Part shown: positions 33,019-41,134 of the stretch, piece after piece
Layout of the letters: the number at the start of each line of letters is the position of its first letter
Position numbering within the stretch: position 1 is the stretch's first letter
DNA from: Ornatilinea sp.
GTDB taxonomy: Bacteria > Chloroflexota > Anaerolineae > Anaerolineales > Anaerolineaceae
Reading direction: 5' to 3'
Assembly: GCA_018433975.1 (NCBI GenBank)
Contig: JAHDQE010000045.1
Coordinates: forward strand, 1-43,756
Length of the DNA: 43,756 nucleotides
Translations under genes and position numbers: made by a program
The notes under the pieces: generated by a model
The model's database searches: none
Told to the model about the DNA's origin: nothing
Seen by the model: only the letters and a program-made list of their open reading frames with translations

Positions 33019-33936
33019 GTGAAAATCAGGGTTTTGGCTGTTTTGCTACTCCTGATTATTGGTTTTTCTGGAGTCGTGAAAGCCCAAAGTGATCCAGTGT
33101 TAGATCGATTGCAGGTAGATATCTGGCCGGAGTATGACCGGTCAGATGTTTTGATTATCTATCGAATCAGCCTCTCTTCTGAAACATCTCCCCCCGTTGC
33201 CATGTCCGTGAGAATTCCCCGCGCAGCCGGGAAACCACACGCCCTCTCTATGGAAGGTGTGGATGGTCTGTTATACAATCTGGATTATACGATTACCGTT
33301 GAAGGGGAATGGTTAAATGTCTCTTTCACGACACTTTCCCCTGAGGTTCACCTGGAATACTATGACCCGCGGTTATCCCGAAATGGAAATCTTCGGAGCT
33401 TTGAATACCTCTGGCCCGGAGACTATACGGTAAATGAAATGGTTATTCAAATCCAGCAGCCGAGCGAATCTGAAAACCTGGAGACCTTACCCGAGGCAGG
33501 TCTGGATCGGGAGGGGGAGGATGGCCTGACCTATTATTCGGTAGTGGTGGGTTCCATTGATGCCGGGACGCCATTCACGATAGGGGTGACCTATCAAAAA
33601 TCTACGGATGCCCTCAGCCAGAGTTTACAGCCTGTACAGCCTGTAGATCCTATTATGCCCCAGACTCTGGGATGGGCTACTTTTCTGGAGGTGCTTCCCT
33701 GGGCGCTGGGTGTTTTTGGAGCGTTGTTGATCGTGGTTGGGGGCTTTTGGTACTGGCAATCCGGACATAAGGTGCATAATCCTATCCCTCGATTCCTTGC
33801 ATCCGCAGGCAATAAAGAAGAAGCAGAACTTGATGAAAAATCGGCAAGTTACTGCTTTGAGTGTGGAAAGCGAGAGATGCCCGGAGACATTTACTGTCGT
33901 TCTTGTGGATCAAAACTTCATCATCGCGCCGGATAG
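33019..33936 (+). CDS. Exported-domain membrane protein with C-terminal zinc ribbon
   Basis: A 305-residue protein. It has a signal peptide (1-22, ending VVKAQ), an extracytoplasmic beta-rich domain of about 190 residues, and a transmembrane helix (about 223-248, LPWALGVFGALLIVVGGFWYW). A short cytoplasmic tail ends in a two-knuckle zinc ribbon, CFECGKREMPGDIYCRSCGSK. I do not recognise the outer domain. The start is GTG 33019 with GAGGAG upstream; the nearer ATG at 33011 reads only MNA before a stop. The zinc ribbon inside and sensor-like domain outside would suit a signalling or assembly role, which is inference. Confidence 0.8.
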   Translation: MKIRVLAVLLLLIIGFSGVVKAQSDPVLDRLQVDIWPEYDRSDVLIIYRISLSSETSPPVAMSVRIPRAAGKPHALSMEGVDGLLYNLDYTITVEGEWLNVSFTTLSPEVHLEYYDPRLSRNGNLRSFEYLWPGDYTVNEMVIQIQQPSESENLETLPEAGLDREGEDGLTYYSVVVGSIDAGTPFTIGVTYQKSTDALSQSLQPVQPVDPIMPQTLGWATFLEVLPWALGVFGALLIVVGGFWYWQSGHKVHNPIPRFLASAGNKEEAELDEKSASYCFECGKREMPGDIYCRSCGSKLHHRAG

Positions 33937-34062
33937 TTTGCAGGCAATTTGCAAGAAAGAGCCGGTTGAAAAGCTGGTTAATCTTGTGGGGTCAAAAGCG
34001 TTCATCTGTTTTATAATTTCATTCCAAAAATATCTTTTCTGAAAGTTATAGGAATCCGGTAT

Positions 34063-34956
34063 TTGATCACCAACATGAAGAAACTTAAATTTGAATTCTC
34101 CTGGCAGCTCTTTCAGGATTATCTTTTTCTGATTTTGGGCGCATTGGTTCAGGCAATAGCAATGCGTCTTTTTCTGATCCCCGCCTTGTTGGTCAGTGGA
34201 GGGATCAGCGGCGCGGCCCAAATTATCCATTATTTTACCGGCTGGTCTATCGGTCTGATGGTTTTCCTGGGCAACCTGCCGCTTTTTTTGATTGGCTGGC
34301 GTTATCTGGGTGGAATGAAATTTGCGGTACGGACGGGAGTGGCAATCGTTGCCTTTTCGTTTTTTACGGAGTTCTTAATTCTTTTCCTGCCTGAAGATGG
34401 GATAACTCATGATTTGGTATTGAACAGCCTTTATGGAGGGCTTGTTTTTGGGGTTGGATTGGGTCTGGTCTATCGTGGAAAAGGAACCAGCGGTGGCAGC
34501 GATATTCTGGGCCTGATTCTGTGCCGGCGGCTGGGCTTTCCCATGACACAGGCTTATCTGGTTACGGACGCGGTGGTTGTCCTTGCGGGTGGATTGGCAT
34601 GGAATTGGGAGCTCGCTCTGTATGGTATGGTGGTGATTTATGTCAGCGGCATCTCCGCAGAGCTGATTTCGGAAGGGATTGAAATTTATCGGTCCGTTAT
34701 GATTGTTTCAGAATGCTATGAAAAAATTACCGTCCGAATCATGAAAGAACTGGAACGAGGGGTAACCATTTTACCGGGCACCGGAGCGTATACTCAATAT
34801 TCCCGACCGGTGCTGTATTGTGTGATCAGTCGTTCAGAGGTGAACCGTTTAAAAGCTCTGGTGCATGAAGAGGATCAAAGGGCTTTCATGGTGATTGGGC
34901 AGGCCAGTGAAGCGTTGGGAGAGGGTTTCAAGCCTTTGAGAAAACCGGGTGATTAG
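34063..34956 (+). CDS. YitT-family membrane protein
   Basis: A 297-residue protein with about five membrane helices and the YitT hallmarks: FLIPALLVSGGISGAAQII, NLPLFLIGWRYLGGMKFA, LGLVYRGKGTSGGSDILGLIL. It ends with a soluble DUF2179 domain (about 210-290, GVTILPGTGAYTQYSRPVLYCVISRSEVNRLKALV). The transport substrate or role is not established for the family. The start is either TTG 34063, with AGGA nine bases upstream, or ATG 34075 with none; I prefer TTG. It is a single gene, convergent with era. Confidence 0.9.
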   Translation: MITNMKKLKFEFSWQLFQDYLFLILGALVQAIAMRLFLIPALLVSGGISGAAQIIHYFTGWSIGLMVFLGNLPLFLIGWRYLGGMKFAVRTGVAIVAFSFFTEFLILFLPEDGITHDLVLNSLYGGLVFGVGLGLVYRGKGTSGGSDILGLILCRRLGFPMTQAYLVTDAVVVLAGGLAWNWELALYGMVVIYVSGISAELISEGIEIYRSVMIVSECYEKITVRIMKELERGVTILPGTGAYTQYSRPVLYCVISRSEVNRLKALVHEEDQRAFMVIGQASEALGEGFKPLRKPGD

Positions 34957-34981
34957 GGTTGTGATTTAAAGGATCGCGCAA

Positions 34982-35911
34982 CTATTTATTCTCCACGAAT
35001 CCTAAATATCGCAATACGCTTGGATTGTTCCGCCAATTTTTCTTGATTTTTACTCTGAGCTCCAGAAAGACTTTTCGACCACTCATGGCTTCAATTTGTT
35101 CGCGTGCAGTGCTTCCAATGGTTTTGATCATGGAGCCTTTTTGTCCGATCACAATTCCTTTGTGAGATTCCCTTTCTACAAATAAGGTTGCCGCAATATA
35201 GCTGCCTTTTTCCCCACGCTCTTTATATTCATCGACCCTTACGGCAATTGCATGAGGGATCTCATCCCTCAAATGTAATAAAGCTGCTTCTCGAATGAGA
35301 TCGGCTGCAATTTCCCGTTCATATAAATCTGTCACCTGGTCGGGGCTGTAGAGAGGGGGCCCGGGCGGCAGACGGTCTATGATTTCAGCAAGAAGCTGCT
35401 GCTGTCCTGTTCCGTAGGTTGCGGAAAGGGGGACGAGAATTGCTTCCGGAAGCAGCTCCTGATAGACAGTTTGACGATTTTCGATTTGATCGGAAGAGAG
35501 TAAATCGATTTTGTTCAGCGCCAGAATCGCAGCGGGCAGAGGATTAATTTCTTTGAGAAATTTTGCAATCAAAACATCTTCTTCTTGGGGAGATACCGAA
35601 GCATCTACCATCCAGATCAAAACATCCGCCTGTTCAAGGGTAGCCTTTGCCACATCATTCATGTATTCACCAAGTTTATGATGAGGGTTGTGGATGCCGG
35701 GTGTGTCCATGAAGATGATCTGGGCGTTTTCCAGAGTCAAGATTCCTAACTGCCGGCGTTGGGTCGTTTGAGGGCGGGGGGATACAGCTGCCACTTTCTG
35801 CCCCAACAGGGCGTTCAGCAAGGTGGATTTCCCAGTGTTGGGGCGTCCAATCAATGTCACAAAGCCGTTTTTAAAGGGAAATTCCTCTTCATTCCAGACA
35901 ATATCATCCAT
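34982..35911 (-). CDS. era: GTPase Era
   Basis: A 309-residue GTPase that binds 16S rRNA and helps assemble the 30S subunit. G1 is GRPNTGKST, G3 is DTPGIHN, G4 is ALNKIDLL and G5 lies at PLSATYG. The C-terminal KH domain is seen in VERESHKGIVIGQKGSMIKTIGSTAREQIEAM. I chose ATG 35911. The longer frame from 36001 adds 30 residues that overlap the upstream transporter gene, whose stop is at 35934. The ribosome binding site is weak, so translation may be coupled to that gene. Confidence 0.95.
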   Translation of the reverse strand: MDDIVWNEEEFPFKNGFVTLIGRPNTGKSTLLNALLGQKVAAVSPRPQTTQRRQLGILTLENAQIIFMDTPGIHNPHHKLGEYMNDVAKATLEQADVLIWMVDASVSPQEEDVLIAKFLKEINPLPAAILALNKIDLLSSDQIENRQTVYQELLPEAILVPLSATYGTGQQQLLAEIIDRLPPGPPLYSPDQVTDLYEREIAADLIREAALLHLRDEIPHAIAVRVDEYKERGEKGSYIAATLFVERESHKGIVIGQKGSMIKTIGSTAREQIEAMSGRKVFLELRVKIKKNWRNNPSVLRYLGFVENK

Positions 35912-35933
35912 AATACATGCTTTCTCAGATTGG

Positions 35934-36839
35934 TTAAGGGCAGGGTAAATCCAGGCAGGGATCCTCTTTCTTGTTCCTTGAATTGACAATGATGATACCA
36001 CCGATCACCAGGCCTCCTCCTACATACAGGTGCCAGCCTGGCTGCTCGTTCAAAAAGATGATTCCCAGTAGAACACCGACCAGTGCAACGAGATAAGTGA
36101 CTAGCACCGTGCGGGTTGGTCCCACGGAGTTGATCAGTGAAAAGTAAAGCAGGGACGCCACGAAAGAGCTAAACAGTCCCATCCAGACGACTGCAATCCA
36201 GCTAAGGGGCAGTGTTGGGATTTGGATAGGGCTTTCAACGATTAAGGCTGCCGGAATGATCACCAGAGTGGCGGCCAGGTTCTGACCGATTGCCTGGATA
36301 TCTGTGCTTAAGCCTTTGCTTTTTCGCTTCGCGTAGATGGCCCCTCCGGCATAGCTCAAAGCTGCCAGCAGCATGGTGAAGTTGGCAAAAAGATATTGCC
36401 CGGATTCTTGCCCCGCAGAGCGATTGGACATCAGTACAATCACTCCCGAAAAACCAAGAATCAACCCTAAAACCCTTGGAAGGGTGATGCGTTCCTCGGA
36501 TACAAACAGGGGAGCCAAAAGAATGGTGAATAGCGGCTGTGTGCTGTTCAGGATAGAGGCCAATCCGGAAGAAATGTGCTGCTCGCTCCATGAAATTAAT
36601 AGAAATGGAATGACTACATTGAGCAGACCCAGCCCCAGGAATAAGGACAGGAATAAATGTTTAGGAATATGAGGTTTCTTAATCCAATAGAAAAGGAGGA
36701 ATCCAAACGAGGCAAATACCAGACGTAAGGCGACCAGGGTAAAAGGGCTCATTTCTCGGACTCCAATTTTTACCCAGGTATAGGTTGATCCCCAGATCAA
36801 TCCCAGTAAGATGAAGTTAAACCAGTTTTTGATGTTCAA
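35934..36839 (-). CDS. EamA/DMT-family transporter
   Basis: A 301-residue permease with ten predicted helices in two EamA repeats. The first begins LLGLIWGSTYTWVKIGVREMSPFTLVALRLVFA, and the second includes FANFTMLLAALSYAGGAIYAKRKSKG and GPTRTVLVTYLVALVGVLLGIIFLNEQP. The latter is the typical end motif. The substrate is unknown; the family exports metabolites and amino acids. Start is TTG 36839 with GGAAGG upstream, and the gene overlaps the end of ogt by 23 bases. It is followed closely by era. Confidence 0.9.
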   Translation of the reverse strand: MNIKNWFNFILLGLIWGSTYTWVKIGVREMSPFTLVALRLVFASFGFLLFYWIKKPHIPKHLFLSLFLGLGLLNVVIPFLLISWSEQHISSGLASILNSTQPLFTILLAPLFVSEERITLPRVLGLILGFSGVIVLMSNRSAGQESGQYLFANFTMLLAALSYAGGAIYAKRKSKGLSTDIQAIGQNLAATLVIIPAALIVESPIQIPTLPLSWIAVVWMGLFSSFVASLLYFSLINSVGPTRTVLVTYLVALVGVLLGIIFLNEQPGWHLYVGGGLVIGGIIIVNSRNKKEDPCLDLPCP

Positions 36840-37353
36840 TGTGATGACCTTCCAATTTCAGTAACCAGCTTTTGGTTTCCAATCCTCCCGGCGCACTAAA
36901 TCCGTTGAGTTGCCTTTGTGAATTAATAACCCGATGACACGGAATAATCAGTAAAATTGGGTTGCGGCGCATGACCCCACCCACGGCACGAGCAGCTTTA
37001 AGACGGCCAATGGATTTTGCGAGTTCTCCATACGTTGCTACTTCGCCAAAAGGAATCTGAAATGCTGCTTTTAAAACATCTCCTTCAAAGGCATGAAAAA
37101 ATTCCCAATGGATAGGAAGATCAAAGACTTTTCGCTCTCCACGAAGATATTCCTGAATTTGGAGAATTGCTTTGGCAGTCAGGTCATTTCCGCTCTTGCA
37201 GTCCGGGCCTATGGACTCAGAAAGTGAATTGTTTAAAAGTTCAACCTGGACAAGCCCGTTTTCTGAAGCGATGATAGAGAAAGTCCCCAATGGATGGATG
37301 GTTTGGATTTGTTCCCAGGTTGTGAAAGGATATTGAGTAGTCGTGTTTCTCAC
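36817..37353 (-). CDS. ogt: Methylated-DNA-protein cysteine methyltransferase
   Basis: A 178-residue suicide repair protein that takes methyl groups from O6-methylguanine. The active-site motif IIPCHRVI has C139; upstream blocks FQIPFGEVATYGELAKSIG and AARAVGGVMRRNP are standard. The N-terminal half is the usual poorly conserved domain. Start is GTG 37353, with AAGGAGG about 14 bases upstream, a long spacing. It overlaps the EamA gene by 23 bases, making one leftward unit ogt-eamA-era. Confidence 0.94.
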   Translation of the reverse strand: MRNTTTQYPFTTWEQIQTIHPLGTFSIIASENGLVQVELLNNSLSESIGPDCKSGNDLTAKAILQIQEYLRGERKVFDLPIHWEFFHAFEGDVLKAAFQIPFGEVATYGELAKSIGRLKAARAVGGVMRRNPILLIIPCHRVINSQRQLNGFSAPGGLETKSWLLKLEGHHIEHQKLV

Positions 37354-37535
37354 GGTGAGGTTAATGCCTCCTTAATTACGAAAGGTAGAAGTATTGTAAT
37401 AGATATATTAAAATTATAAATGGATTTGGTGGCTTGCATTTTTCGAACGGATCACAGATGGTTTTGTTATTGAAGAAGCATCCGGAGTGGATTTTCCGGC
37501 CTTTATCTGCGGTTTTGGATGAAACTTACAAAATT

Positions 37536-37568
37536 GTAGGGTGAGCGTAGGGTAGCCGTAGGGTTAGC
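37536..37568. repeat. Three tandem 11-bp repeats
   Basis: GTAGGGTGAGC, GTAGGGTAGCC and GTAGGGTTAGC follow each other without gaps. All share GTAGGGT, so copies of this motif fall on the same face of the helix about once per turn. Confidence 0.75.
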
Positions 37569-37638
37569 GTCAAGTATTGAAAAGTGTCTTCTGTTAATAT
37601 AGTGGAAAAGGGCGACTTCTCTTCTTCTCCTCCTTAAA

Positions 37639-37671
37639 TAGAGTGCCGGGGTCGGCGTCCCCGGCACTCTA
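37639..37671. repeat. Perfect 13-bp GC-rich inverted repeat
   Basis: TAGAGTGCCGGGG (37639-37651) and CCCCGGCACTCTA (37659-37671) flank a loop TCGGCGT. Neither strand continues into a T-tract of useful length, so it is not a standard terminator. It resembles a REP-type palindrome or the stem of an RNA. Confidence 0.75.
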
Positions 37672-37759
37672 CAGTTTAAAACCCCATTTATACAACCCAA
37701 ATTCCATTTTCACCACAATTCAGGAAATCTCTCACCAGTGCTTTGCATTGGTTTCAGGT

Positions 37760-38020
37760 TTATTTGATGTGATGGTCGTATTGGTGGATTAAATCTTTTT
37801 TTCTGGCACGGGAATATTTCTTGAGGGCGTGCTCTCGGCGCATGGCTTCCGACCGGCTTTTCTGAGGTTCAACGTATACCAATCGTACAGGTCTTCTGTA
37901 CCGTGTATATTTTGCCCCTACACCTCGATTGTGCTGTTTAACCCTTCGTTCCGGATCCGTTGTCCAACCTGTATAGAAAGTGCCATCAGCACACTCTACA
38001 ATGTAGCAATAGCAGTCCAT
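37760..38020 (-). CDS. GIY-YIG domain protein (YhbQ/UPF0213 type)
   Basis: An 86-residue single-domain protein of the GIY-YIG nuclease fold. The family motifs are CYCYIVECADGTFYTGWTTDPERRVKQHN at the start, KYTRYRRPVRLVY in the middle and EAMRREHALKKYSRARK at the end. These carry the Tyr, Arg and Glu expected for catalysis. The length equals the small stand-alone class, whose physiological role is uncertain. It lies two bases after the TyrA-like gene on the same strand, so the two are coupled. Confidence 0.92.
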   Translation of the reverse strand: MDCYCYIVECADGTFYTGWTTDPERRVKQHNRGVGAKYTRYRRPVRLVYVEPQKSRSEAMRREHALKKYSRARKKDLIHQYDHHIK

Positions 38021-38022
38021 CC

Positions 38023-39003
38023 CTATTCTTTTTTCTTTCGTTTCCGGATGCCGAATAATTGTCCAATAAAGTCCCCGGAGGTGGGTACTTCAGGCTTTTT
38101 CTCGGTGCTCCAGTTTGCTTTCTCTCGTTCTTGCTGCCAGAAAAGACGGTTGTCTTTAGCCTGGGTGAGGAAATTTTTTACAGCATCTGCGTCATTCTCA
38201 AAAACAGATTGACGGACACGATGAAGTTCACTGATTAAATTATCCAGAACACGCACCATGTTTTCTCGGTTGGCAAGTGCTGTCTTTCCGTATGCTCCGT
38301 CCTCATCCAGATTCAGCGCAGCCTTTGTGGATTGTGCGTAAGCGGCTCCTGCCAGTTTTCGGGCCTCCTGCCAGCCCGGTTGATTTATGGTGGCGTGGAT
38401 TAATGCTGCCGAAGCAAATTTGGGAAGTGTGTGTACGGCGGCGGATAATCCATCGGTTTCCCACGCATCCGCGAAGAAAGGAGCTGCGCCCAACAAAGCA
38501 GAGAGATTGGATGCCAGATTGTAGGCGTCTTCGCTGGTGTTTGAAGGAGCAGTAATAAAGAACATCCCACGTTTGAACAGGTCGGCTCTGGCCTTTTCGG
38601 GATCGTTGTCGATTTCTTCTAATAAATCCGGGTTTAAACTGGGTGTAAAGGTCAGAAAATAAACTTCGGGTGGCAGCAGCTCTTTGGCCCAGGCAATGTT
38701 CTGGACCTGAAGGGGAGACGTATCGAGAATGACGGTTTCGGGTTTCAGCTCGGGCGCGATGACCTTCAGCGTTTCATAAACCTGGTCAAAGGGTAAAGCC
38801 AGAATGATGACCTCTGCATTGTCGATGGCTTTGAAAAGCTGGAGATGGGTGTCTTCAAAAGCGCCAATTTTTTTGGCCTGGGTATTGCGATAAAGATCGG
38901 GATCATGCCCAATCCGCAAAATTTGACTTGTCTCATCTGCCAATGCCAAGCCAATGGATGTGCCAATTTGTCCTAAGCCAACAACAGTGATCTTTACAGT
39001 CAT
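38023..39003 (-). CDS. Prephenate dehydrogenase-like NAD(P)-dependent protein
   Basis: A 326-residue protein with an N-terminal Rossmann fold (VVGLGQIGTSIGLALADE) and the TyrA-like block VIILALPFDQVYETLKVIAPELKPETVILDTSPL. A helical C-terminal domain follows. The expected prephenate dehydrogenase motif around the catalytic histidine (normally G-x-H-P-M) reads FTPSLNP, and no second conserved His block is obvious, so tyrosine synthesis is doubtful. I call it TyrA-like only. The C terminus is strongly basic (GIRKRKKKE). It is followed at once by the GIY-YIG gene and preceded by the site-2 protease gene (nine-base gap). Confidence 0.75.
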   Translation of the reverse strand: MTVKITVVGLGQIGTSIGLALADETSQILRIGHDPDLYRNTQAKKIGAFEDTHLQLFKAIDNAEVIILALPFDQVYETLKVIAPELKPETVILDTSPLQVQNIAWAKELLPPEVYFLTFTPSLNPDLLEEIDNDPEKARADLFKRGMFFITAPSNTSEDAYNLASNLSALLGAAPFFADAWETDGLSAAVHTLPKFASAALIHATINQPGWQEARKLAGAAYAQSTKAALNLDEDGAYGKTALANRENMVRVLDNLISELHRVRQSVFENDADAVKNFLTQAKDNRLFWQQEREKANWSTEKKPEVPTSGDFIGQLFGIRKRKKKE

Positions 39004-39012
39004 TCAGTTCTC

Positions 39013-39690
39013 CTAAATACCAATGAGCAGGGAGCGTAACCCCAACAGGGCAGGTCTCAAAATCCATCCGACGAGATCAATACCGATCATTGGTCCAACA
39101 AAAATTAATGCCATGAGGATCAGTGGGCCGTAAGGCCGGATCGTTTCCATAAAATTAACCCACGAAGGCGGAAATAAAAATTCAGCAATTTTCTCGCCGT
39201 CCAACGGCGCTAATGGAATCAAATTAAAAAGCATCAGCAGCAAGTTGATGCTGATAAATTCCAATAAAAAGCTAAACATGGACGGAAACATGCCGTTCGA
39301 AAACCGGAAGGGAACCAGTCCGAGCCGCAGCGGTATGGCAGCCAGAATGGCCAGGAACAGGTTGGAAAACGGACCGGCAAGTGAGACCCACATTACGGCA
39401 GAGGGAGAACGCCTTTTTAAAACATAAGGATCAATGGGAACCGGACGTGCCCACCCAAACCCGGCTATCAGGAGCATCAGTGTGCCCATCAGGTCAAGGT
39501 GTACGGCAGGATTTAAGGTTAGGCGTCCGTTAGCCCGCGGCGTGTCATCCCCAAAGGCATTTGCCGTCCATGCGTGCGCAAACTCGTGGAATGTAAATGC
39601 GATGATGAGGGTAATAATTCGTGAAAGAATGGTAGCAGAATCGAGATTTAACATAATTAACTTCTGACTTTTGGAATCCTGCTGAGACAT
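39013..39690 (-). CDS. Site-2 protease family membrane metallopeptidase (M50)
   Basis: A 225-residue intramembrane protease of the short M50B class (YwhC/RseP-like fold without a PDZ domain). The zinc motif HEFAH lies at H35-E36-H39 in the first helix, and the third ligand is the Asp of [13 protein letters not shown] near residue 171. About five to six helices are present. The substrate is unknown. Start: ATG 39690 is used; ATG 39654 would shorten it by 12 residues and is also possible. A leftward -10 (39720-39715) lies 24 bases before the start and interlocks with the divergent promoter of the DUF951 gene. Confidence 0.9.
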   Translation of the reverse strand: MSQQDSKSQKLIMLNLDSATILSRIITLIIAFTFHEFAHAWTANAFGDDTPRANGRLTLNPAVHLDLMGTLMLLIAGFGWARPVPIDPYVLKRRSPSAVMWVSLAGPFSNLFLAILAAIPLRLGLVPFRFSNGMFPSMFSFLLEFISINLLLMLFNLIPLAPLDGEKIAEFLFPPSWVNFMETIRPYGPLILMALIFVGPMIGIDLVGWILRPALLGLRSLLIGI

Positions 39691-39714
39691 TTATCCAACC
39701 GGATAATTTTTTTG

Positions 39715-39720
39715 ATTATA
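39715..39720 (-). promoter_or_regulatory. -10 box of the site-2 protease gene
   Basis: Leftward TATAAT 24 bases before ATG 39690. It is separated by only ten bases from the rightward -10 at 39731-39736, so the two divergent promoters must compete or be alternately used. Confidence 0.55.
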
Positions 39721-39727
39721 TCATGGG

Positions 39728-39736
39728 TGGTATAAT
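39728..39736 (+). promoter_or_regulatory. Extended -10 giving a leaderless DUF951 mRNA
   Basis: TGGTATAAT, a perfect extended -10. Only six bases separate it from the GTG start at 39743, so transcription should begin at the start codon itself. Confidence 0.7.
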
Positions 39737-39742
39737 TTCCTC

Positions 39743-39952
39743 GTGTTACCCGATCTGAAGCTTGAAGACATTGTACGTCTTAAAAAGCCGCATCCATGCG
39801 GCAGCTATCATTGGAAAGTTGTCCGACTTGGAGCCGATATTGGCCTTGAGTGCTCTCAATGTGGACGAAAAATACTGCTGCCTCGCCGAGAATTGGCGCG
39901 CAGGATAAAAACTGTGAATCCACGAGATGCAGATGATATATCCACAACCTGA
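39743..39952 (+). CDS. DUF951 family small protein
   Basis: A 69-residue protein matching DUF951: [51 protein letters not shown]. The residues KKPHPCGS and C-x-x-C suggest a zinc or nucleic-acid binding site; in other phyla the gene is often near ychF or the translation machinery, and its role is unproven. The start is GTG 39743 with no Shine-Dalgarno, consistent with leaderless translation. Its last 26 bases overlap the glycosyltransferase gene, so the two are coupled. Confidence 0.9.
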   Translation: MLPDLKLEDIVRLKKPHPCGSYHWKVVRLGADIGLECSQCGRKILLPRRELARRIKTVNPRDADDISTT

Positions 39953-41075
39953 TCAGAAGCGAATAGTTTTCTTATTTTCGGATACCGGAGGGGGACATCG
40001 GAGTGCTGCTGAAGCAATCATTGAAGCGATTCAATTGGAATATCCAGGCAGAACGAATTGTGAAATGGTGGATGTTTTCCGTCATTACACACCTATGCCT
40101 TTAAAGTTTGCCCCCGAAGTTTATCCTCCACTTTCTCGATTTCCGGAAATGTGGGGTTTAGGCTACCACATGAGTGATGGTCTTCGCCGTACACGTTTCT
40201 TTTATAAAACAATTTGGCCTTATGTGCGCCGGTCAATGAATCGGTTTGTGAATGAGCATCCTTGCGATTTGATTGTATCGGTTCATCCTTTGATCAGTGC
40301 GCCGGTTTTGCGCGCCATGGGAGACCATAAAATCCCCTTTGTTATCGTTGTCACCGATATGGTGTCCACACATGCCGCGTGGTACCAGGATAAAGCAGAT
40401 TATATTATTGTCCCCACCGAAGAAGCGCGTACCCGTGCACACCGGAATGGAATTGACCCCGAAAAAGTCCAGGTGGTTGGACTTCCCGTTGCGGAACGAT
40501 TTTGCCAACCGGTAGGGGATAAGAAAGCATTGAAAGAGAGATTGGGCTGGCCTAAAGATCTTCCTGTGGTATTGCTGGTAGGGGGCGGTGATGGAATGGG
40601 ACCGCTTGAAGAGGTCTCTAAGGCAATTAATGATCGACTACTACCCGCTGCACTGGTAGTAGTTACCGGGCGGAACAGAAAGTTAAAGATGGATTTGGAA
40701 TCTCGCAAATGGGATATTCCGGTATATGTGTATGGATTTGTGCGTGAAATGCCGGAATTTATGCGAGCTGCCGATATTCTGGTTACAAAAGCCGGCCCCG
40801 GAACCATCAGTGAAGCGTTCATCGCAGGTTTACCGGTAATTCTCTACAGCCGCATGCCCGGCCAGGAAGACGGTAACGTAGATTTTGTTTTAAAGGAAGG
40901 TGCGGGTGTGTGGGCTCCCAATCCGGATCAAACTGCCGAAGCGGTCCGCTTATGGTTGGAGCACCCCAACGAACGTGAACGTGTCCAGGAAAATTGCCAG
41001 CGGCTGGCGCGTCCACAGGCTGCCCGTCAAATTGCGCGCATTCTGGCCAATCAAATTCAATTGGAGCGGCCTTAA
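39927..41075 (+). CDS. MGDG-synthase-like glycosyltransferase (GT28)
   Basis: A 382-residue glycosyltransferase of the monogalactosyl/glucosyl-diacylglycerol synthase type (UgtP/MGD-like). The N-terminal domain has [16 protein letters not shown], the acceptor-side glycine-rich loop, and [28 protein letters not shown]. The C-terminal donor domain has [15 protein letters not shown] and [29 protein letters not shown], the GT28 sugar-nucleotide signature. It probably glycosylates diacylglycerol in the membrane; MurG-like activity is unlikely given the MGD-type N terminus. The start overlaps the DUF951 gene; ATG 39933 is an alternative. Confidence 0.9.
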   Translation: MQMIYPQPDQKRIVFLFSDTGGGHRSAAEAIIEAIQLEYPGRTNCEMVDVFRHYTPMPLKFAPEVYPPLSRFPEMWGLGYHMSDGLRRTRFFYKTIWPYVRRSMNRFVNEHPCDLIVSVHPLISAPVLRAMGDHKIPFVIVVTDMVSTHAAWYQDKADYIIVPTEEARTRAHRNGIDPEKVQVVGLPVAERFCQPVGDKKALKERLGWPKDLPVVLLVGGGDGMGPLEEVSKAINDRLLPAALVVVTGRNRKLKMDLESRKWDIPVYVYGFVREMPEFMRAADILVTKAGPGTISEAFIAGLPVILYSRMPGQEDGNVDFVLKEGAGVWAPNPDQTAEAVRLWLEHPNERERVQENCQRLARPQAARQIARILANQIQLERP

Positions 41076-41098
41076 AACGCTGATCAGGAGCACTTGGC

Positions 41099-41127
41099 TT
41101 GCCTTCCTATTTTCTCTGTCTTATAAT
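41099..41127 (+). promoter_or_regulatory. Promoter giving a leaderless tsaE mRNA
   Basis: TTGCCT (41099-41104), a 17-bp spacer and TATAAT (41122-41127). ATG 41135 begins eight bases after the -10, so the transcript should start at or next to the start codon. No Shine-Dalgarno is present. Confidence 0.75.
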
Positions 41128-41134
41128 TTGACAT

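Larger units (their letters stand above)
37354..37759. other. Gene-free region with tandem repeat and long palindrome
   Basis: About 400 bases without a convincing gene. It holds three tandem 11-bp units (37536-37568), a rightward extended -10-like TGTTAATAT (37592-37600), a pyrimidine tract CTCTTCTTCTCCTCCTT and a 13-bp palindrome (37639-37671). A 65-codon leftward frame (37503-37700) runs through the palindrome and is composed of low-quality sequence, so I do not call it a gene. The promoter of ogt should lie in 37370-37440, which is A/T-rich. Confidence 0.6.

Noticed and set aside
37503..37700. Leftward 65-codon open frame
   Set aside because: It runs through the palindrome and the tandem repeats, has no ribosome binding site at its start, and gives a low-complexity Arg-rich product.
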